Notes: generated from the sequence alone by a model not told the origin. A stretch of 64,000 bases of DNA from Cytophagales bacterium (GCA_030446715.1 JAUJMU010000003.1:596093-660092); one strand, 5' to 3'; numbered from the stretch's first letter, positions 1 to 8,537 are shown. Program-made: numbers and translations.

Positions 1-958
1 AAGCCCCCAACGGCAGCCCGCGAGGAGCTGAACAAGCTGAACCTCAGCTTCGAAATGGGCGACAACGTGATGATTTACGTAGACGACATCCAGCACTGCA
101 ACTGGAGCTTCTGCAAAAATTCATTTCCCTGCGCGACGGTCAGCGGAAAATTGATGGCGTGTACAAGGTGCGCCCAAAACCTACGACCTGCGCGGCAAAG
201 TGTGCGTAGTGATGGCTGGAAATCCTTTACACCGAAAGCGGCGAAAAATTCCGCATTCCCGACATGCTGGCCAACCGCGCCGATACCTACAACCTCGGCG
301 ACATCATTATCGGCGACACGGAAGACATTTTCAAGCTTAGCTACATCGAAAACTGCCTCACTTCCAACGCAATACTGAATAACCTGGTGACGCGGAGCCA
401 GAAAGATATTTATTCCTCATCCGGGCTGGCCGAAACCGGCAGCCGCGATGGCTCGAGTTTGATAGCCGGGCTATCCGGCGGAAGAAATGAATGAGTACGT
501 GGCTACGCTGCAGAAGCTGTTTGTGGTGCGGGACACGATACTGAAAAACAACCGCCTACATCCACTCGGCGGCGCAGGCCGATGAATACTGCACGGAGCC
601 GCCTTCTTCAAGCTGCAGGGCTCCTACCGGAACATGAATAAAATTGCCGAAAAAGTGGTGCCGGTCATGAACGAGGCCGAGCTGCGGACGGTGATCCTAT
701 CGCACTACGAAAATGAAGCCCAGACCCTGACCACCGGGGCCGAAGCCAACCTGCTGAAGTCTGGGAACGAAACGGCCTTTTGTCCGCAGAAGAAAGCCCG
801 CTGGGAGGAGATTAAAGCCATTTTCCGGAAAAACCAGAAATTCCGCGGCACGTTACCGGCGACCAGATGGGTCAGTTGATAAAAGCAGCTATCGGGTCTT
901 GGAGAGGGACTGAGTTCCATCCGGGGAGGTGCTTGCGGAGGGGATCCGGAACAAGTAG
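1..958 (+). pseudogene. DNA-repair ATPase (DUF3686/AAA family), C-terminal part, frameshifted
   Basis: The fragments, read across frames, give the conserved C-terminal half of the large AAA-type 'DNA repair ATPase' family: a region ending VCVVMAGNP, then IPDMLANRADTYNLGDI, LSYIENCLTSN, GSYRNMNKIAEKVVPVMN, and ENEAQTLTTGAEANLLK. Frame changes are needed near 110, 175, 225, 415, 545, 620 and 850. The likely natural stop is the TAG at 956-958. The 5' end lies outside the window. The family assignment rests on recognised motifs; the broken frame is seen directly. The gene is probably dead, unless many of the indels are base-calling errors. Confidence 0.7.
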
Positions 959-1101
959 ACTGTCGGGATCAGTTGTCAGAATCAGGATTCTCAGGATGAG
1001 AGGATTGAAGGATGGGAAGGTTTTATTACTCTGGACCGAGAAAAATTACTATAATGACCCCGTGCAATATCCAGACAGTGACCAATTCTAAATAAAAGTT
1101 T

Positions 1102-2378
1102 GGTTCTTGGAGAGATTTAGGAAAAGCTTCAAATTACAGACAAAAAGGGAAGCCTAAGTGATGGATATGAATCAGGTATATGAGGAATTACTGGGCCTGA
1201 AAGAGTTGCAAGTGAATCAGGTAGTAGTGGGTGCTACTCAGATAGAGGTGTATTGTGAGTCCAGATTAGTTGAAGGTTATTGTCCGGTGTGCTTGCAAAA
1301 TGCAATTGTGTTAAACAAACGTATGAGCGAAAGGTGAAGGATTTATCCATCTCGGGAAAGGAAGTCTGGTTGTATATTACCTCCAGGCAGTACGTGTGTA
1401 AAGACTGTAACCGGCATTTTTACGAGCAGTTTTCTTTGTGACCCTGTGAAAGCGTCAATAAGCGGTACGCCGAACGGTTATATGATTTAAGCAGGGGGTG
1501 GAATTGCAATACGTAGTCGTACGGGAAAAAACCTGTGCTGGCAGACGGTGAACCGTATTTTTCAAAAGTACGCCCGAAAACAAGTCAATCTCATCAATGC
1601 CTTTGCCCGGGTAAACCGGCCGTATTGATGAGATTGCCCTGAAGAAAGGCCACAAGCATTACATAGCCGTAGTAGTAGACCCGACACGGGACAGGTGCTC
1701 GACTTACCCGAAGACCGTAGCAAGCAAGCCTTGGTGAAGTATTTTCAGGCCAAAGGCCCTGACTTCTGCGCCCAGATCAAGCTTTTCTGCTCGGATATGT
1801 GGAAGGGTATCTGAATGCGGCTAAAGAAGTGTTTCCTAATGCCGTCCTTGTAGCCGACCGGTTCCACTTCTTTTCCCGTTTGCAAAAGGCCGTTGACAAC
1901 TGCCGCCGCTACCTGCGCAGAAAGTCCCGTGGCCTATGAGCTAAAGCAACTCAAATGGCTGCTGCTCAAAACCCTGACCGGCTTACCGCTCCCCAGAGCA
2001 ACAACTCCATACCTTGTTTGCCCAACCTGACTACCAGTTGCTCAAAGCTACTTATGAGGCCAAAATACCTTCAGAGCCCTTCTCCAATCAGACCTGAATC
2101 CTCAGCAGGCCCAAGCGCAAATACAACGCTGGCTGACTCAACTTGAAGAGACGGCCAATCGTTTCCTTACTGATTTTGTCAACTTCTATGCTACCCGAAA
2201 AACTTATATCCTTAACTACTTCGGGGACGCTATTCCACCGGCATCATTGAAGGCATTAACAACAAAATCAAGTCCATCAAACGAAGGGCCTTTGGCTTTA
2301 GCAATTTCAACAACTTCAAACTAAGAGTCCAGACCGCTTTCGGTTGATTCTCCCTTTCCCTAAATCTCTCCAAGAACC
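1102..2378 (+). mobile_element. ISL3-family insertion sequence
   Basis: The element is bounded by near-perfect inverted repeats of about 25 bp, beginning GGTTCTTGGAGAGATTTAGG at 1102 and ending with its complement at 2378 (one mismatch). The length of about 1.28 kb and the content fit the ISL3 family. An 8-bp target duplication is not seen next to the ends. Instead a 13-bp direct repeat, TGACCAATTCTAA, lies 10 bp outside the left end (1079-1091) and 3 bp outside the right end (2382-2394). Confidence 0.85.
1161..2347 (+). pseudogene. ISL3-family transposase, frameshifted
   Basis: The start ATGGATATG at 1161 opens a protein with two zinc-finger-type cysteine pairs (YCPVCLQ near residue 37, VCKDC near residue 80), as in the N-terminal helix-turn-helix and zinc region of ISL3 transposases. 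Later pieces in other frames give FPNAVLVADRFHFF, part of the DDE catalytic core, and the C-terminal RRAFGFSNFNNFKLRV. Frame breaks occur near 1300, 1440, 1500, 1620, 1690, 1790 and 1930. The product is almost certainly inactive as written, so the copy could move only with a transposase supplied in trans. Confidence 0.8.
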
Positions 2379-2401
2379 ATCTGACCAATTCTAACATTCT
2401 T

Positions 2402-2506
2402 TCATGCTTCCAGCCATGATTTATCAGGGTCGGGATAATGGCTTTCTATCTCCGTCCAATCTCGGGTTTTGGCAGCTTGTGCCCGATATGTTCTGTTCGT
2501 TTTCAT
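2402..2506 (-). CDS. Short hypothetical protein, probable truncated cassette gene
   Basis: A 34-codon reading frame starts with ATG at 2506, ten bases after the attC-like site at 2516-2610 on the minus strand. That is where the first gene of the next cassette would begin. The protein starts MKTNRTYRAQAAKTRDW and ends KSWLEA. It stops just before the ISL3 element, so the original gene may have been longer and cut by that insertion. No family is recognised. Confidence is low because the frame is so short. Confidence 0.3.
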   Translation of the reverse strand: MKTNRTYRAQAAKTRDWTEIESHYPDPDKSWLEA

Positions 2507-2515
2507 TTGGTTGCA

Positions 2516-2610
2516 GCCAACGAATCAGGTGCAGCCGTCAACCGTGTGCTACTGGCGTTGGCTCTGCGATGAGGCGTACCGGTGACCAGCCTGCACCAGG
2601 TGTTATGCCC
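2516..2610 (-). repeat. attC-like cassette site A
   Basis: On the minus strand the site begins GGGCATAACACC and ends CGTTGGC, with an imperfectly palindromic interior. It is nearly identical to site B at 6162-6253, with a two-base difference near the R''-like end. The Rpn-type gene fragment ends just upstream of it, as expected for a cassette 3' end. Confidence 0.6.
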
Positions 2611-2620
2611 TTGTGCTTTT

Positions 2621-2909
2621 TTATAACTTTTCTATCTCTTCTTCGTCAGTTCTGTAGTTTCAGCTATCACTTCTATATCCACGCCTTTCTTCTTCAACCG
2701 TTTAGCGATTTCCATCCGTCCTTCTTGTTTTCCTTCGTTTCTTGCTGTCTCCAAAACACTATAGTTATCCCAATAGGTCTTCAGGCTTTCTTCATATGTT
2801 TTCATTTCTTCTGGTGTTGTTGTGCGACTTCCGCTTGTTCAAATAATTTCTTAAATATCTTCTCCCGCAACTTCTTTGGTATATCCTGCAATCGGTGCAG
2901 ATTCTTGAG
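2621..2909 (-). pseudogene. Rpn-family nuclease/transposase, 3' fragment
   Basis: This is a second copy of the 3' part of the gene at 6265-7096. Read on the minus strand it gives the family's typical tail: an EGKQEGRMEIAKRLKKKG helix, then VIAETTELTKEEIEKL and stop. The reading frame runs into the left inverted repeat of the IS3-family element at 2910. The missing 5' part is not found on the other side of that element, so a deletion must have gone with or followed the insertion. PD-(D/E)XK nucleases of this family (PF12784) are often called recombination-promoting nucleases. Confidence 0.7.
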
Positions 2910-2975
2910 TGGTATTCCCCCGTAAAAGTGGAAGGTAGGAAAAGAGTATATTCTCAACTCTAAACCACTACTGTA

Positions 2976-3285
2976 ATGGCAAGCAAAAAGACTTACACCA
3001 AAGAGTTTAAGGAGGAAGCCGTGCGATTGGCCCGGCAGAACGGGAACGTAACGGAGACCGCCAGAAATCTGGGATTACAGCTAAGCGTGCTCCGGCGCTG
3101 GAAGAAGGAACTGGAGGATCATGGTGAGAAAGCTTTCCCCGGCAAGGGACACCTGGCAGATGAAGAATTACGGCAGCTGCAAAAGAGAAAACCAGCGGTT
3201 AAAGGAAACGGTCGAGATATTAAAAAAAGCGGTGGGTATCTTCACAAACCGCTCCGGAAAGATACCCTTTCTGAGGAGCACCGGG
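2976..3285 (+). pseudogene. IS3-family OrfA (helix-turn-helix), frameshifted
   Basis: The ATG at 2976 starts MASKKTYTKEFKEEAVRLA, the usual N-terminus of IS3 OrfA proteins, followed by a helix-turn-helix (NVTETARNLGLQLSVLRRW) and a leucine-zipper region (ENQRLKETVEILKKA) that is reached only after a frame change near 3190. OrfA binds the inverted repeats and is normally fused to OrfB by programmed frameshifting. Here an additional indel makes the standard arrangement unreadable. Confidence 0.75.
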
Positions 3286-4243
3286 ATGAATATCCACTGG
3301 AGCGGTTGTGTGAGGCATTGGATGTATCAGTGAGTGGTTATTACGCCTGAAAAAGCGGCCGGAAAGTGAACGGAAACAGGAAAACCAGCGGATATAGCAG
3401 AAATACCTGATTTGTAGTAAAGCTTACCCTAAAATCCGCAAGGTTTTCCAAAACCTTGGCGGATTTGGTACCACAGCCGATATACTATTGCTATAGTAGA
3501 AAAAATCAGGGAGATTCACCGGCTGAGCAGAGAGACGTATGGAAAGCCCCGTATCCACGATCTTGGGGAAAAGGGTATTCCGTGTTCAGAAAACCGGGTA
3601 GCGCGTTTGATGAGACATCACCGGATTACCGCTAAAAGAAAAAGAAAGTTTGTCGTCACTACTGATTCCAGGCACAACTTGCCGGTGGCTGAAAACAAAC
3701 TCAACCAGGAATTTACTGCCACTAAAGCTAACCAAAAAGTGGGTCACTGATATCACTTACGTGTGGACAAGGGAAGGCTGGCTGTACCTGGCCGTAGTAC
3801 TGGATTTGTTTTCCCGGAAAGTGGTGGGCTGGGCGATGGATAAAACAATGGAAAGAGGGCTGGTAATGAATGCTTTGCAGATGGCCCTGGCCAGAAAACC
3901 ACAGCAAGGGCTGCTGCATCACTCGGATCGGGGCTCTCAGTACGCAAGCAACGACTACCAGCAACTACTCAGAGACAATAAAATTATTTGTTCAATGAGC
4001 CGGAAAGGCAACTGTTACGACAATGCCTGCATGGAAAGTTTCCCTGCCTGCCGGACAGGCTGGTTTGCTACCCTCAAACAGGAACTGGTCTGCCACCGCC
4101 AGTACCAGACCCGACAAGAAGCTAAGCAAAATATCTTCGAATACATCCAGGTCTGGTATAACCGGAAACGAAGGCACTCATCGCTGGGCTACCTGAGTCC
4201 GGAACAATTTGAAAACAAAGGCCAGTATCAGATGGCCGCCTGA
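3286..4243 (+). pseudogene. IS3-family OrfB integrase, frameshifted and with in-frame insertion
   Basis: The first part (EEHRDEYPLERLCEALDVS, then YGKPRIHDLGEKG) is the HTH_21 region and needs several frame changes before 3650. From 3650 the DDE integrase core is open: D in [10 protein letters not shown] in HHSDRGSQY and E in NACMESF, then the C-terminal [19 protein letters not shown] motif. Right after the catalytic Glu, between ESF and FATLKQEL, sit seven extra residues PACRTGW (4043-4063) that other members of the family lack. Both this and the frameshifts suggest an inactive enzyme. Confidence 0.8.
4043..4063. repeat. 21-bp palindromic insertion inside transposase ORF
   Basis: The stretch starts CCTGCCTGCCGG and ends CAGGCTGG. 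It is an imperfect inverted repeat. It adds exactly seven codons, so the frame is kept; removing it restores the usual [11 protein letters not shown] sequence. A perfect version of the same palindrome is at 4290-4313. Confidence 0.7.
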
Positions 4244-4289
4244 TCTTTTCTCAGCCTACACATTTTTGGGGGAAACCCAGTTGGTTTAA

Positions 4290-4313
4290 CACCTGCCTGC
4301 CGGCAGGCAGGTG
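4290..4313. repeat. Perfect 24-bp palindrome, same family as 4043-4063
   Basis: The half-site CACCTGCCTGCC is followed directly by its exact complement, with no loop. It lies 10 bp past the right end of the IS3 element and directly at the junction with the IS630 transposase remnant. Confidence 0.8.
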
Positions 4314-4496
4314 GCTGAAATCGAATTCTCAGTGCTCAACCGAAAAGTGGACGGCTATATTCATTGCCCTGCTAAACTCCAGGAACTGGTCCACAAGTGG
4401 CAACAGGCAAGAAACAAGATAGGTATGAGTACCAACTGGCAATTTGCTACCAAAGACGCCCGGGTAAAGCTTAGAAAATTATACCCGACAATATAA
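4311..4496 (+). pseudogene. IS630-family transposase, C-terminal remnant
   Basis: The open frame reads AEIEFSVLNRKVDGYI, then WQFATKDARVKLRKLYPTI and stop. This is the characteristic C-terminus of IS630-type DDE transposases. The catalytic domain and both element ends are missing, and the preserved part starts inside the 24-bp palindrome. It is a remnant, cut on its 5' side by the events that brought in the IS3 element and the palindrome. Confidence 0.7.
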
Positions 4497-4514
4497 TGTT
4501 TTCAAAGCACTAGA

Positions 4515-4594
4515 TTTAAAATGAAAATTCCTATGGCTATAGTCTATGCTATTCCAAAGGGAAAAAGAAATGACATAGTTTAGATTACACTCCC
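4515..4594. repeat. Direct repeat, left copy
   Basis: About 75 bases here match 6017-6086 with small gaps: TTAAAATGAAAATTCC, ATGGCTATAG, GAAAGAAATGACA and ATTACACTCCC occur in the same order in both. The two copies bracket the HAD gene and the unassigned region after it. Confidence 0.7.
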
Positions 4595-4645
4595 TCAATT
4601 TCTATATTTGAGTGCAGGTAGTATTTATTTGTCCCACAGCCTCTC

Positions 4646-5300
4646 ATGAATTTAAAAGTAATTGCATTTGATGCAGATGATACCCTTTGGGTTAATGAAC
4701 CTTACTTTCGGGAAACTGAAGAAGAGTTTTTGCCAGCTCTTAGAAGATTTTCTCCCCAGCCACACGCTTTCAAAAGAACTACTACGCATTGAAATGCAGA
4801 ACCTAAGTCTATATGGCTACGGAATAAAAGGATTCATGCTCTCTATGATTGAGACCGCTATTTCGGTATCAGATAGAACGATTGATGTAAAGGGAATTGA
4901 AAAATAATTCAATTGGGCAAAGAAATGCTGGTAAGGCCAATTGAACTTTTAGATGGTATAGAAGAAGTTCTCTTTGCCTTGAAAAATCATTACCGTTTGG
5001 TAGTTGCTACCAAGGGCGATTTGCTTGATCAGGAAAGAAAGCTTAAAAATTCAGGAATTGAACATTACTTCCATCATATAGAGGTCATGTCAGAGAAAAA
5101 GATGCGGATTATCAAAAATTGATCAAGCATTTGGACATACAGCCTGAAGATTTTTTAATGATAGGTAATTCTCTTAAATCTGATGTACTGCCTGTTTTGG
5201 CAATTGGGGGGCCATGGGTATCATGTTCCTTATCACACTACATGGGTACATGAGGTGATAGAACATCATGTAGAGCATCCAAACTTCGTGACAACTAAAG
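4646..5300 (+). pseudogene. HAD-superfamily hydrolase, frameshifted
   Basis: The ATG at 4646 opens MNLKVIAFDADDTLWVNEPYF, the HAD motif I (DxDxT) of YjjG-type phosphatases. Later fragments give IELLDGIEEVLFALK, then VVATKGDLLDQERK (motif II with Thr), and DFLMIGNSLKSDVLPVLAIG (motif III/IV). Frame changes are needed near 4705, 4908, 5095 and 5207. The homologous part ends around EHPNF; the following codons to 5434 do not look like this family. Before decay it was probably a soluble nucleotide or sugar-phosphate phosphatase. Confidence 0.75.
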
Positions 5301-5868
5301 CACATAAAGGAAATTTTGTCTTTACTGCCCGTATGAAACACAGATTAGATTTAGATACCGGGTTGCGCAAAGACCATTTTCACTTCTTTAGTCAGTTTGA
5401 GGAGCCATTATTTTGGTGTATGCGTAACTATTGATTGCACCCAAGCATATAAAAGCAGCTAAAGAAAGTGGTTGTTTCTTCTTTCTTTTTTTATCTGCAC
5501 AAAAAAGTTTACTGGCTGCTAACCAGATTGAGCCTTTCAGGTACAGAATCGTGAGAACTCAGAAATGTCAGAAGTGATGGTCTATGATGTAGTTAACGCC
5601 TCTTCCACCATCAACCGCGCAAATGGAACATTTGGATTTGCGTACATGGAGAATTTTCCACCAAAAGCAGGAAGAGTTTTCTTACATGCTCAAAAAGGAA
5701 ATTGAACGCTTCCAAAGCACAGCTGGCTTGGTTCCAGCCGTATCAGGAGAAAATCTTATTCACTATTCTTCTTATCCTTGATAAATTTCCACGGGTCTTT
5801 CTCATGCTCGCGCGTTTTCTTTCAAGGATAGCTGCCCAAAATTTCCTTTGGGAAGATGACAGAAGTAA
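5301..5868. other. Unassigned AT-rich stretch
   Basis: No gene is recognised. The frame that continues from the HAD gene (to 5434) contains no known motif. Short open pieces around 5620-5760 (for example MEHLDLRTWRIFHQKQEEF) might be remains of a coding sequence but are interrupted and not identified. Confidence 0.4.
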
Positions 5869-6015
5869 AGACTGATTTACTGAGTTCCAGCGGACACATC
5901 AAAAGGCATATGGATGATCGAGGCCAATACATTGAATTATTTCAGAAAATTTAGAAATAATCCTGATTAGTCTTTCGGACAAGTCTACCTATTTGGTTTG
6001 ATGATAGATGGTATT
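5869..6015 (-). mobile_element. IS1-family remnant
   Basis: This stretch matches the left end of the IS1-family element at 35302: both contain GACTGATTTACTGAG, AGCGGACA, AAAAGGC, TTTCGG.(C/T)AAGTCTACC and GATGGTATTGTT in the same order. The inverted-repeat tip and the rest of the element are missing. The remnant ends right where the second 75-bp direct repeat starts (6017). Confidence 0.6.
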
Positions 6016-6016
6016 G

Positions 6017-6086
6017 TTAAAATGAAAATTCCATGGCTATAGTTTGACCTAAGGGAGAAAGAAATGACACTTTAAATTACACTCCC
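6017..6086. repeat. Direct repeat, right copy
   Basis: This is the partner of 4515-4594. It is slightly shorter because of small deletions around GGCTATAG and ATGACA. Confidence 0.7.
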
Positions 6087-6161
6087 CAAGATAAGCATTT
6101 TGATGACTTCGCCTCCGTTAGCCCCCGAAATTAATATCTCTTCCGGTATGGGGGAATTACC

Positions 6162-6253
6162 GCCAACGAATCAGGTGCAGCCGTCAACCGTGTGCTACTG
6201 GCGTTGGCTCTGCGATGAGGCGTACCGGTGACCAGCCTGCACGGTGTTATGCC
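6162..6253 (-). repeat. attC-like cassette site B
   Basis: On the minus strand it begins GGGCATAACACCGTGCAGG and ends TGATTCGTTGGC. Internally it shares ACCGGT, CGCAGAGCCAA and AGCACACGGT with the site at 58995-59088 in the second array. The Rpn gene stops 12 bases upstream. Its R''-like end GGGCATAA is the exact complement of the cassette's own 5' end TTATGCCC in site C. Confidence 0.65.
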
Positions 6254-6264
6254 CTTGTGCTTTT

Positions 6265-7096
6265 TTATAACTTTTCTATCTCTTCTTTCGTCAGTTCTGT
6301 AGTTTCAGCTATCACTTCTATATCCACGCCTTTCTTCTTCAACCGTTTAGCGATTTCCATCCGTCCTTCTTGTTTTCCTTCGTTTCTTGCTGTCTCCAAA
6401 ACACTATAGTTATCCCAATATCTGGAGGCTTTCTTCATATGTTTTCATTTCTTCTGGTGTTAGTTGTGCGACTTCCGCTTGTTCAAATAATTTCTTAAAT
6501 ATCTTCTCCTGCAACTTCTTTCGGTATGCCCTGCAGGCGGTGCAGGTTCTTTAACACATACATCCATTTGTCAAAATGGGTTACAAGCTCTTCTTCCTCT
6601 TTCCTGAACCTGCATTTCAATGTAGACAAACGTCAATTTGTCGTAAAGCCACTTCTCCTGTTTCTTTATCTATCAACCCTATCTCCCGCAAAAACCGTTC
6701 TTTTGTATCGGCAAAGCTGAAGTTGAGGATACTGACAGTATAAACAGCTTTCAGGTTATACTCCCATTGATGGCCTTTCTGGGCTTGTTCCTGTATAGGA
6801 AAGGTAGCGTAGAAGATACTGCGGTCTTTGAAGTACTGCTGCGGCACATTCTGCAGTTCGATGATAAATTTGTCACCATGCTCATTCTCGCAGTACAAAT
6901 CAAAGATAGCTTTTCTGTCAATTTGGGTCTTGCCTAACTTTTCGGTGTTCAGGTAGATCAAATCCTTGATTTGCTCTCTGTCACCAAGAACTTGATTAAG
7001 AAAGTCAATCAGCAAATCTTTGTTGTATTCGCTTCCAAATAGTTTTTTGAATCCAAAATCTCTGAAAGGGTTTATGTATTTCTCTCTTATGGCCAT
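6265..7096 (-). pseudogene. Rpn-family PD-(D/E)XK nuclease/transposase, frameshifted
   Basis: The protein starts MAIREKYINPFRDFGFKKLFG and continues with KDLLIDFLNQVL, then RKAIFDLYCENEHGDKFIIELQ (the D...ExQ nuclease core) and a C-terminal EGKQEGRMEIAKRLKKKG helix ending EEIEKL. This is the PF12784/Rpn family, thought to be DNA nucleases that promote recombination. The first 159 codons are intact; frame changes near 6615, 6530 and 6425 break the rest. The gene lies between attC-like sites C and B, so it is the gene of one cassette. Its ATG is about 50 bp from the cassette 5' end. Confidence 0.8.
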
Positions 7097-7144
7097 ACAT
7101 CAAAGATAGATTTTCCGCCACTCTTGCCGTTGTCTTTTTGCATA

Positions 7145-7236
7145 GGGCATAACGTATCAAGACTACCCAGCGCCGTGGCCTCATGCTGGGCAATGCGGCG
7201 GAGCGGCCCGGTGATTGGAGTAGGCGGTGTTAGCCG
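7145..7236 (-). repeat. attC-like cassette site C
   Basis: On the minus strand it begins GCGGCTAACACCGCC and ends ACGTTATGCCC, with CCGGGCCGCTCCGCCGC inside. The left arm GCGGCTAA belongs to the cassette upstream (complementary to TTAGCCGC in site D), and the right arm TTATGCCC starts the Rpn cassette. Confidence 0.65.
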
Positions 7237-7239
7237 CTT

Positions 7240-7690
7240 TCAGTTTTCATCGTTTTGAATTGTATTTAATCGGTATCCGGTTTTTCTGGGGAATTCCTCT
7301 AATTCATCATGAGGAATTGAGCTTATGTGAAAGTACTCCTCTTCCAATTCAACTACGCTCTCGCCTTGTTATTCAGTTTCACTGCCAATATTTCCTCAGC
7401 CTCAACAGTTCGGTTAATAAGCGGGATCAAATGCTTTATTTGTATTCGGTTGTTTGCAATTCTAGCTGTTGAGGGAAAGAGGGCCACAATCGTCTGACCA
7501 CTAAGATCAGGTAAGCAATTCCAAGAGATAGTAGTAAGTAACATACTTTTCAATAAACACTGAAAAGTAAATACCGGATGAAATAAAGCCCAAGAGAAAA
7601 AATACGACTGCCGACAGTATAAGCATATTCAGTATCCCTGCCAATCGTTGTTTCTTCCAATTATTGTCTCCTGTTCATTCTCATCCTTTG
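7240..7690 (-). pseudogene. Cassette with decayed small membrane-protein gene
   Basis: The minus strand between sites D and C holds interrupted frames of a hydrophobic protein. One gives MLILSAVVFFLLGFISSGIYF, a clear membrane segment, and another a second one around LLSLGIAYLILVVRRLW. A 66-codon open part (7353-7553) covers the polar C-terminus. No family is recognised. At least three frame breaks or stops would have to be repaired to read it. Confidence 0.4.
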
Positions 7691-7696
7691 GATTGC

Positions 7697-7790
7697 GGCT
7701 AACGGAGCGAAAACCCACGACGGCGTGCCATATTTGCTTGAGCAATGCGGTGAGGCGGGTTGTGGACGTTGGGTTTGGTGTTGGCTGACG
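7697..7790 (-). repeat. attC-like cassette site D
   Basis: On the minus strand it begins GTCAGCCAACACC and ends TTCGCTCCGTTAGCC. It contains CCCGCCTCACCGCATTGC, an 18-base stretch that recurs exactly in the site at 60091-60186 of the second array, as does TTCGCTCCGTT near the end. This is the best single link between the two arrays. Confidence 0.65.
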
Positions 7791-7805
7791 TATTTCCTTT
7801 TTTAT

Positions 7806-8108
7806 TCACTTTTCCTCCAGATCATCCGTTGGGATAATTCGTTCGGGCAGGTTATTATAATCGATTCGTTGCTCTTTCAAATATTCAGGATTCTCCTCAT
7901 TGATAATCCTTTCAGCTTCCTTATTCAATTCTTCTTCATTCAACGGATGCTCAATATGAAAATCACTGTACTCGTCTTTTTCAAGCACAAATCTCCCAGC
8001 CAGAACTGAGCCATTTTGAATCAATAGTACCTCTGTTTTACTTTCTATTGACGGGTCAGTCTTGCCAGTAGCCCAGATAGTTATTCGTTTATGTAGCCAG
8101 CGGATCAT
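7806..8108 (-). CDS. Hypothetical acidic cassette protein
   Basis: An intact frame of 100 codons lies between sites E and D. The protein begins MIRWLHKRITIWATG, and its second half is rich in Glu and Asn (EEELNKEAERIINEENPEY, ending IIPTDDLEEK). No family is recognised; size and charge would fit an antitoxin or immunity protein, but this is only a guess. The ATG at 8108 lies inside the R'-like end of site E, and another ATG at 8123 is further within it, so translation may start later. It is one of few unbroken genes in this array. Confidence 0.5.
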   Translation of the reverse strand: MIRWLHKRITIWATGKTDPSIESKTEVLLIQNGSVLAGRFVLEKDEYSDFHIEHPLNEEELNKEAERIINEENPEYLKEQRIDYNNLPERIIPTDDLEEK

Positions 8109-8111
8109 GGC

Positions 8112-8213
8112 CACCCCGCACACCGCGGCTCGAATGGGCCTTCTTGGCGTCGGCTTGTTCCTCGGCTGGGGTCGGCGGCCCGGTTGTCGGAGTGGCGGTG
8201 TTTGTAGGCCCGG
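8112..8213 (-). repeat. attC-like cassette site E
   Basis: On the minus strand it begins GGGCCTACAAACACCGCCAC, holds GACAACCGGGCCGCCGA and AGCCGACGCCAAGAAGGCC, and ends GGGGTGGCCATGATCCGC. The interior is the same as in sites I and K. The R'-like end has diverged. Confidence 0.6.
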
Positions 8214-8217
8214 CCTT

Positions 8218-8537
8218 TCCGCAGCGTCGGCAATGAGTTGAGCCTTTATATTTTATCCAGTTGGTTTCCGGACGGTTGCCTTACGCTGACTACTTGGTTA
8301 CAAACCTCGCTTTTTTGTCAATTTGCTAATCTTTTGGTTTTCGGACTTGCTGCCAATCCTCGTTTTTATCATTCTGCTGGCGTACCGGGTCGTTTCCGTA
8401 CGCCAAACGTGTTTTTTCGCTTCCAAATAGCCTTTAACGGACCAAAATCCGTGCTTCTGTCGCCTGTGGGTCTCTCTTATTTTATAGGCCTGGCCCACGT
8501 TTCTCCGTTCTTGCGCTTTAGCCTCATTTTTCCTGCT
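8218..8537 (-). repeat. ORF-less repeated cassette, copy a
   Basis: Between sites E and F there is no conserved reading frame. The stretch shares ordered blocks with copies at 9262-9426 and 9671-9888: GGCAATGAGTTGAGCCTTT, TTGGTTACAAACCTCG, GGACTTGCTGCCAA, TTTTTATCATTC, CCAAACGTGTTTTTTC and the terminal TGGCCTATAACG. It may encode a structured RNA or be a decayed gene. Confidence 0.55.

Larger units (their letters stand above)
2910..4279 (+). mobile_element. IS3-family insertion sequence (IS150-like)
   Basis: The ends are imperfect inverted repeats of about 35 bp, both starting TGG and containing TTCCCCC (2910-2944 and 4245-4279), with the TG...CA termini usual in this family. It carries an orfA/orfB transposase pair, both frameshifted. 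A 3-4 bp target duplication is not present (GAG to the left, GTT to the right), which agrees with loss of flanking DNA. The element separates the truncated Rpn fragment from an IS630 remnant. Confidence 0.8.

Noticed and set aside
960..1100. A 74-codon frame between the ATPase remnant and the ISL3 element
   Set aside because: It starts inside the broken ATPase gene and continues into a low-information stretch without motif.
2404..2925. A 173-codon plus-strand frame, hydrophobic and Cys/Phe-rich
   Set aside because: It is the antisense of attC-like site A and of the Rpn 3' fragment; the minus-strand reading has clear family motifs.
2910..4279. Target-site duplications at the IS3 and IS1 elements
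   Set aside because: Flanking bases do not match at either element; both have lost adjacent DNA on one side.
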